The notes under the pieces were generated by a model. That model was not told the DNA's origin and made no database searches. It was given only the letters and a program-made list of their open reading frames with translations. This document shows, piece by piece, positions 58,490 to 64,000 of a DNA stretch of 64,000 nucleotides; position 1 is the stretch's first letter; each line of letters starts with the position of its first letter. The stretch spans positions 62,001-126,000 of the forward strand of contig NZ_JAKZKV010000004.1 of assembly GCF_022808675.1 (NCBI RefSeq). Reading direction: 5' to 3'. The position numbers were made by a program, and so were the translations under genes. This DNA comes from Parabacteroides sp. FAFU027 (lineage in GTDB: Bacteria; Bacteroidota; Bacteroidia; Bacteroidales; UBA7332).

Positions 58490-61400
58490 TTATAATTTGA
58501 TGTTGAAACCTAATTTGAAGGAGCGTGCCAAAGGCATTTTACCATAATCAAAACCACGTAATGATGTATCGTAAGAATACATGGTTTCCGGGTCAAGTCC
58601 CAGGTAGTTGGTAACCGTAAAGAGGTTTTCACCCGAAATGTAAACAGTGGTTCCATTCAGGAATTTAAAGTTGTAGCTCAGTGTCAGCTCTTTCAGTTTC
58701 AGGTATGACGCGTCTTCAATCCAACGACTTGAAAACTGGTTGTTGCCCAGCGGGTCTCCGTAAGTAGCGCGTGGCATATCGGTCACCTGACCTTCGCTCA
58801 TCCAGCGGTTATTTACCGAGGTCAGTTGGTTGGAGAAGTCGCTCATAGACTCCATGCTGCGACGAACGGCATTGTACATTTTGTTGCCTACGCTGTAACC
58901 GAAGTTGGCTGACAGTTCAAACCCTTTATACTGAGCTTTGGTGTAGAACGTTCCGAACAGATTCGGATTTGCATTGCCCAGATTTACGCGGTCACGGTCA
59001 TCAATTACATTGTCGTGATTCTGGTCAACGAAATGAACATCACCTGCTTCGTAGGCATTTCCGGCAGCTGTTTTCAGGTTTGCTTCAGTAGCCTGAGCCT
59101 GGGTTGCAAATACCGGATTTGATTTATCCACCTGCAATCCGTAAAAGCTGTACAAAGGCTGGCCGATTTCAGAAATGACAGCTGAACCATCAGACATGGA
59201 CGATACCATGCTGTTTTGACCACCTAATGAAGTAACTTTATTTTGGTTTGCAGCAACGGTTCCTCCGATATACCATTTCAGGTCTTTGGTCTGGATGACA
59301 GCAAACTGTGCTCCGACTTCGATACCCTTGTTTTCAGCGCTGGCTGCATTTGCATATAGATAATCAGTTCCGTAAGCGGCGGAAATAGAAACCGGCATGA
59401 TAATCTTGCTGTTTTTGGTGTAATAAACATCAGCAGTCAGGTCCAGACGGTGGTTAAACAGCGAAATGTCAGTTCCCAGGTCGAATGTCCGGTTCAGCTC
59501 AGGAACGATTTTGGTATTGGGAATACCCGAGCGGGTCAATCCGGAAAGTTCGCGATACACCTTGTTGATGTAATAGTATTTACTCAATGAAGATGAAAAA
59601 CGGCTGTTTCCGGTCGTAGAGAATTCACCGCGGATATTCAGTTTGTTGATTTTGTCGCAATCTTTCAGAATTGAGTTCTTCGCCATCCAGGTAGCATTGA
59701 CTGCCGGATAGGCCTGGAAGAGAGTTGCGTCGGTACCGGTAGAAGATGAAGCATCCATTGACAGGGTCGCTCCCAACGCCAACTGATGGTTGTAAATGTA
59801 CTGAGCGTTGGCATTGTAGTTCATCCAGTTCCACGCATTCTCGTATCCGTAGTAGTTGCGGCTGCTGGAAGTTACATAACCCAGCGTTTTGTAAAAGTCG
59901 TTGGCCGTGTTGTAACCCGAACCGGCATCGTAGGAGTTTTTGTTCATCGCTACCTGCGCTCCGACAGAGGCTTTCACCAGATGGATATGGTTGAATGTCT
60001 TGTTGTAATTGGCATTCAGGTTGAAATAGGTGTTGAAGGTTGTTCCCTGAGCCGAACGCACTGTGTTATTGGCCAATTGATTGTTGAGTGGCATGATACT
60101 GGTTTCAGTCACGCCCGGAACAAACATATTCTGACGGGTAAAGAAGTAGTACAATCCCATCATACCGTTGATGCTGAGGTTGTCAGTCATCTTGTAGTTC
60201 ATACCGGCATTAACCTGTACATCGTAATCCTGGTTATTGGCATCCACTTTATTGACCAATGCCACCGGATTGCTCACCATATTGTTTGTAATCAGGTTTC
60301 CGTCTGCATCACGGATAGATGCGTAATCTGGCAACAGGTTGTTATTGGCATCTTTTTCGAATGGAGAGAAAAGAGGTCCTTTCTTCATTGCTGCCAAAAT
60401 CGGATTTGTATTTTCCAGCATGCCCTGCTCCTGAAGTTTGTAATCCATGTATGACATCATGATGGATGAGTTGAAAGTCAGCCTGCGACTCAGGTTCACG
60501 TCAGAATTCAGGCGTGCATAGTATTTCGAAAAACGGGTACCGTCCATCTGACCGTCCTTGTTTTTGTAGCCAATCGAAACATCATATTTCGCGATAGCAT
60601 CTCCACCTTTGATTTTCAATACATTGTCGGTGGTAACGCCAGGGGAATAAATCAGCTTTTGCCAGTTGGTATTGTTGTTGTAAAGAAACTTGTAATAATA
60701 AGAGTCATCATCAACCAAATAGGGGAACAGGTTCAGGACATTAGCCATGTCACTGTACTTGGTCAGCGCCACGTTACCGATGTAGTTTTTGTAATCTTTT
60801 ACCCCCATCACAGGAAGTGTAGATTGATTCATGTCAATGCCGAATTGTGAACTGAATTCCACTTTGGTATCCAGGTCAACCGCTTTATCCGTCTCAATCA
60901 TGATTACCCCGTTCGAACCCAATGAGCCGAAAAGAGTAGCGTCAGCGCCTTTCAGTACTGTGATATTCTGGATGTCGCGCGGATTAAGCGAGTTCAGAAT
61001 ACTTTTGGAAAATCCACCGATTACGCCCGATTCGTTCATGTCGGGCATATAGGGAATGCCGTTAATGACAATCAGAGGCGAAGAGTTGGCTGATAACGTA
61101 TTCGTACCACGGATACCGAAAAAGCTGCCTTCGCCCGGCATGCCACTTTTACCGATCACCTGTAAGCCGGGAATTCCGGACAGCACCTGTTCTACTTCAT
61201 TTTGATTCAGATTGATATCTTTTTTCTGAATAGAAAACAGGTTCGTCTGTTTTTCGCGGATATTGGTTGCTCCTTTGAAGGGGAGTAACATGGTTTCGGA
61301 ATAACCCGATTTTTCTTCCGGAATCAAAATGAGATTGATTTTTTTACGTCCGTCAATCGGTTGCACATTGGTGTAATACCCCGGAAACCATACGCTGATT

Positions 61401-61621
61401 ACGCCCTGTGCAGAGGGTACTTCTGCCTGGAAATTACCTTCTTTGTCTGTTTTTACAGACTCTTTCTGTCCGGTAATACTAACGACTGCCCCTTCTATCG
61501 GGGTGTTGCGATACGGTTCATATACTTTACCCTCGATTTTCCATTGGCCTTTTTGGGCAAATGCAGTCATTATGCCCAAAACCAATGCTATGCAGAGTGA
61601 TGATATTTTGATCTTATTCAT
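58490..61621 (-). CDS. SusC/RagA-family TonB-dependent receptor
   Basis: 1043 residues from ATG 61621 (MNKIKISSLCIALVLGIMTAFAQ; signal peptide). Carboxypeptidase-D-like regulatory domain (about 28-115, KIEGKVYEPYRNTPIEGAVVSITGQ), plug (about 125-250, QVLSGIPGLQVIGKSGMPGEGSFFGIRG...) and a C-terminal beta-barrel ending ARSFKLGFNIKL. Imports the oligosaccharide bound by SusD with TonB energy. No N-terminal STN domain, so no direct anti-sigma signalling. Confidence 0.95.
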   Translation of the reverse strand: MNKIKISSLCIALVLGIMTAFAQKGQWKIEGKVYEPYRNTPIEGAVVSITGQKESVKTDKEGNFQAEVPSAQGVISVWFPGYYTNVQPIDGRKKINLILIPEEKSGYSETMLLPFKGATNIREKQTNLFSIQKKDINLNQNEVEQVLSGIPGLQVIGKSGMPGEGSFFGIRGTNTLSANSSPLIVINGIPYMPDMNESGVIGGFSKSILNSLNPRDIQNITVLKGADATLFGSLGSNGVIMIETDKAVDLDTKVEFSSQFGIDMNQSTLPVMGVKDYKNYIGNVALTKYSDMANVLNLFPYLVDDDSYYYKFLYNNNTNWQKLIYSPGVTTDNVLKIKGGDAIAKYDVSIGYKNKDGQMDGTRFSKYYARLNSDVNLSRRLTFNSSIMMSYMDYKLQEQGMLENTNPILAAMKKGPLFSPFEKDANNNLLPDYASIRDADGNLITNNMVSNPVALVNKVDANNQDYDVQVNAGMNYKMTDNLSINGMMGLYYFFTRQNMFVPGVTETSIMPLNNQLANNTVRSAQGTTFNTYFNLNANYNKTFNHIHLVKASVGAQVAMNKNSYDAGSGYNTANDFYKTLGYVTSSSRNYYGYENAWNWMNYNANAQYIYNHQLALGATLSMDASSSTGTDATLFQAYPAVNATWMAKNSILKDCDKINKLNIRGEFSTTGNSRFSSSLSKYYYINKVYRELSGLTRSGIPNTKIVPELNRTFDLGTDISLFNHRLDLTADVYYTKNSKIIMPVSISAAYGTDYLYANAASAENKGIEVGAQFAVIQTKDLKWYIGGTVAANQNKVTSLGGQNSMVSSMSDGSAVISEIGQPLYSFYGLQVDKSNPVFATQAQATEANLKTAAGNAYEAGDVHFVDQNHDNVIDDRDRVNLGNANPNLFGTFYTKAQYKGFELSANFGYSVGNKMYNAVRRSMESMSDFSNQLTSVNNRWMSEGQVTDMPRATYGDPLGNNQFSSRWIEDASYLKLKELTLSYNFKFLNGTTVYISGENLFTVTNYLGLDPETMYSYDTSLRGFDYGKMPLARSFKLGFNIKL

Positions 61622-61641
61622 GTTATGTCGTTTTTTGAGGA

Positions 61642-63258
61642 TTAATAATTGTTCGCGGTTGGCTTCAAAGCCCAATGGTAAATCATCAGGGTCTTTTTAC
61701 CTGAAGCTTCGTTCCGGGAGTATTTAACCTTGATCTTGAATGATGCCATTCCGCTGGTTCCATCCTCTTTCGTTACGTTGACTACGCCAACCAAACCGCC
61801 CAAACCGTCCCATTTCGCTGTACCGTTTGTCGGATTCAGGTCTTTTTCTGTTTCGGTTACACGGTCGTAGTTCCACGGCGTCGATAAGCTGGCCTGCAAC
61901 TCTGTACCCACCTGTTTGCCGTTGAATAAGATATTCACATATGGGTGAGCGGAACTGCGGAAGCCCATGTAGAGGTTGTATTCCCCGGTCGGAACCTGCA
62001 TCACGCGGACGCTGTAATCTCCTTTTTCGACATTGAAATATTTTTCCAGCGGAGGGAATTCTACTGAAAACTCGTCGTTTGAATCCGCATTTCCGGGAAC
62101 CTGCAAAACAATATAGTTTGGCAAGATAGCGGGTTTCGGTGTCGCATCAGCCGTAAATACTGACGGTACGGCTGACAGGCCTTTGAATGTGTAAAGGTCT
62201 TCGGTACTCGGATAGAGTTTATCGGCATCCTGGTAACGCCAGTATTCTACCAACGACTTGATACGTGAGATGATGACATTGTTTGGAATCTTAAGTTTGG
62301 TGATTTTGTAAACAAGACCGTTACTCATAGGTTCCGGATTTGCGACATCTATTTTCTGGACTGTGGTTCGCCAGATTTTACCAAAGGCCGAGTTGATATC
62401 TGTAGAACTGAAATCTTTGAGTTCACCTTTGTAGAACATAGCCTGCTTAATCCAGCTCCAGGCAAGAGTTGAGTCGCTCTTCGCCACTGTTTTGCCCATA
62501 TTGATATAAGTGCTTTGTAGCGTCTGGAAACAGTTGTTGATGACCTCATTACTTGGGAGGAATACGGTAAACTGCTCAAATTCAGAGTTGAATTGCACCG
62601 TAGCAAAAAGCGGGTTGTACACATAAAAAACCGAGTCGTAAACGGTATTTCCGGTTTTATCCACACCGATAGGCGTAGAGTTTGCCTTGTCAAATTTCTC
62701 TACATTGTATTTGAAAATAGAGTCACGAATCATTGAGTAATCGTTGCCCAGGTTTTTCATGTATTCGTAGATATTGACGCGTGATTTCATCAGGGAAGAA
62801 ATCTCATGAATAACACCATCTTTCAGTCGGATTGACTTAACCACCTGTGATGCATTTGCAAAAAGGCTGTCATTTCTTTCCGTAATCTGAAAGTAAATGC
62901 CATTTAAAGAACGGATGCGGAGTCCGTTCTTTAAATCGGTTTGCAGAAATGGCAAATGGTTGATGTGGTATTGCATCCGCAGCGTATCTGTCGGCTGAAT
63001 GCCGGAAGCGTCCATTGAGCTGTTATTGGCTACCCATACGGTCATTTGCTGATCTTTGGTCAACTCCGTTTTTAATCCGGTTTGGGTGAGTATATCGTTG
63101 AATTTTGAGTACTCGGAGTGGGTATTCAGATATTCAGCGATGGTCATATTCATATTTTCTTCCGTAGAGGAAGAGCCTGAAAAGTAATCGTCCCACTTCG
63201 TGTTACAGGAGCTGAGCAGAATGGCTATCGTGGCGATTAAATAATATATCTTCTTCAT
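61642..63258 (-). CDS. fasciclin-domain lipoprotein
   Basis: 538 residues with a lipoprotein signal (AILLSSCNTKWDDYF; Cys about 18). Two FAS1-like regions: about 38-160 (MTIAEYLNTHSEYSKFNDILTQTGLKTEL ... DGVIHEISSLM) and about 165-330 (QFTVFLPSNEVINNCF). A C-terminal beta-sandwich (about 385-535) with YSVRVMQVPTGEYNLYMGFRSS resembles a carbohydrate-binding module. Likely a surface glycan-binding partner of SusC/D. 20 bp before the SusC start. Confidence 0.78.
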   Translation of the reverse strand: MKKIYYLIATIAILLSSCNTKWDDYFSGSSSTEENMNMTIAEYLNTHSEYSKFNDILTQTGLKTELTKDQQMTVWVANNSSMDASGIQPTDTLRMQYHINHLPFLQTDLKNGLRIRSLNGIYFQITERNDSLFANASQVVKSIRLKDGVIHEISSLMKSRVNIYEYMKNLGNDYSMIRDSIFKYNVEKFDKANSTPIGVDKTGNTVYDSVFYVYNPLFATVQFNSEFEQFTVFLPSNEVINNCFQTLQSTYINMGKTVAKSDSTLAWSWIKQAMFYKGELKDFSSTDINSAFGKIWRTTVQKIDVANPEPMSNGLVYKITKLKIPNNVIISRIKSLVEYWRYQDADKLYPSTEDLYTFKGLSAVPSVFTADATPKPAILPNYIVLQVPGNADSNDEFSVEFPPLEKYFNVEKGDYSVRVMQVPTGEYNLYMGFRSSAHPYVNILFNGKQVGTELQASLSTPWNYDRVTETEKDLNPTNGTAKWDGLGGLVGVVNVTKEDGTSGMASFKIKVKYSRNEASGKKTLMIYHWALKPTANNY

Positions 63259-63310
63259 TTTTGCTGATTTTACGTTTTGATTATTGTCTGGAAATTTTAC
63301 CCGGCATTTA

Positions 63311-64000
63311 TCATTGCGGAGTAAATGTCAGACAATCAAGGTCAGACGAATAGTTGTCTGCTGCCAGTATTTTCACTTTATGTTTAGTCGAAGTCGTGAA
63401 AGTAATTGTACCGACTACTGTTTTCAGGAACTGGTTAGCCGTTTTTGACGCACCTTGTGTTGCTATCTGGCTACCGAAGTAAGTGCCGTCCACGATAAAC
63501 CAGATTTTCCCCTGAGCCTGTGCCGCCAACGGATTGTAATGTTCGATGGTCACTTTGTAGGTTCCGGCCACGATAGTCGGAGTCGTCATTTCCACCCATC
63601 CGTAGGTTCCCAGGTTGAGACGCAGATAATCGTAGTTCAGGGCCTTGTAAGGAACCGCGTTGTTTTTATTGGTGATGACATAGGTCAATCCCGGTTTGGT
63701 GTCAGGTACCGAAAGCCATTTGTAGCAGGTAAACAAATCGGACGTAAGCTGATAAGAGTAGTCGGTAGTCAGACCTGAAACCCTGTATTTCGGAAGAAGA
63801 GAGGACATGAGTGAGAAATCAGTCAGCTCCCATTGTAAGGTAGTAGCCTTTGGAATGACAACCGGCATCAGGCCGCTCATAACGTGTACGACACCGTTTT
63901 TGCAGTTGCGGTTTACTGCCAGAAATTTCACCCCGGTTTTGGTTGTCGAATTATAGTTTACATAAAGCACTTTGTTCACCTCAGAGACATTAAGCAACTG
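63311..64000 (-). CDS. fasciclin-type protein, C-terminal part (partial)
   Basis: The frame is open at the right edge; 229 residues are visible. The first part ends with the FAS1-like signature NRNCKNGVVHVMSGLMPV (about 29-46 of the visible part). The rest is a beta-sandwich (GWVEMTTPTIVAGTYKVTIEHYNPLAAQAQGKIWFIVDG ... HKVKILAADNYSSDLDCLTFTPQ) of carbohydrate-binding type. It is the upstream partner of the next fasciclin gene (52-bp spacing), same operon. Both upstream and downstream genes suggest a surface glycan-binding role. Confidence 0.72.
   Translation of the reverse strand, partial: QLLNVSEVNKVLYVNYNSTTKTGVKFLAVNRNCKNGVVHVMSGLMPVVIPKATTLQWELTDFSLMSSLLPKYRVSGLTTDYSYQLTSDLFTCYKWLSVPDTKPGLTYVITNKNNAVPYKALNYDYLRLNLGTYGWVEMTTPTIVAGTYKVTIEHYNPLAAQAQGKIWFIVDGTYFGSQIATQGASKTANQFLKTVVGTITFTTSTKHKVKILAADNYSSDLDCLTFTPQ

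Overview
The window is a chromosomal segment of a Bacteroidota bacterium, most likely in the order Bacteroidales. Several things point there: SusC/SusD pairs and polysaccharide-utilisation (PUL) genes, a Por-type (T9SS) C-terminal sorting domain, the large three-domain IspG, an atpB with a cleavable-looking signal peptide, an approximately 80-residue AtpC, and promoter -7 boxes of the form TAnnTTTG. A T9SS cargo protein beside a pectin PUL suggests an environmental, Paludibacter-like fermenter rather than a gut Bacteroides, but genus placement is only a guess.

Layout. Positions 1-9850 carry a PL11 rhamnogalacturonan lyase (-), a LacZ-type GH2 (+), an odd membrane/pseudopilin-like fusion gene (+) and a second GH2 (+). 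Positions 10205-18700 hold a cytidylate-kinase-like gene followed by a complete F1Fo ATP synthase cluster (atpZ-like, atpI-like, atpB-E-F-H-A-G-D-C). Positions 19012-26474 (-) hold an envelope group: PAP2 phosphatase, Nim-like flavoprotein, NodB deacetylase, a DUF2723 glycosyltransferase-like membrane protein and a KefB-type antiporter. Positions 26475-34440 are an AT-richer accessory region with an unrecognised 390-aa gene, an AraC/GyrI regulator, a 231-aa orphan, three small membrane or exported genes and many palindromic repeats. Positions 34544-41859 return to core genes: a LacI regulator, aroA, a beta-barrel protein, ispG, a MATE transporter and a C_GCAxxG_C_C protein. A TPR/OmpA-like lipoprotein follows. 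Positions 44219-64000 (-) are a pectin/rhamnogalacturonan-I PUL: two fasciclin-type proteins, SusC, SusD, a DUF4450-like large glycosidase candidate, GH105, a T9SS cargo protein, PL1, a GH43-like protein and GH106.

How the PUL works together (inference from families): PL11 and PL1 cut the RG-I and homogalacturonan backbones, GH2 and GH43-like enzymes trim galactan/arabinan side chains, SusC/SusD import oligosaccharides, and GH105 and GH106 remove unsaturated uronic acid and rhamnose.

The most unusual content is non-coding. Five intergenic regions (about 175-390, 7149-7280, 18771-18833, 29081-29286, 43876-44169) each carry a degenerate direct-repeat array with a spacing of 21 bp (two helical turns). 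In the four longer arrays a short conserved core recurs at almost perfectly constant pitch while the bases between cores vary, and the core differs completely from array to array. A second layer consists of several families of palindrome-ended elements of about 65-180 bp, some alternating with small accessory genes at 31760-33540.
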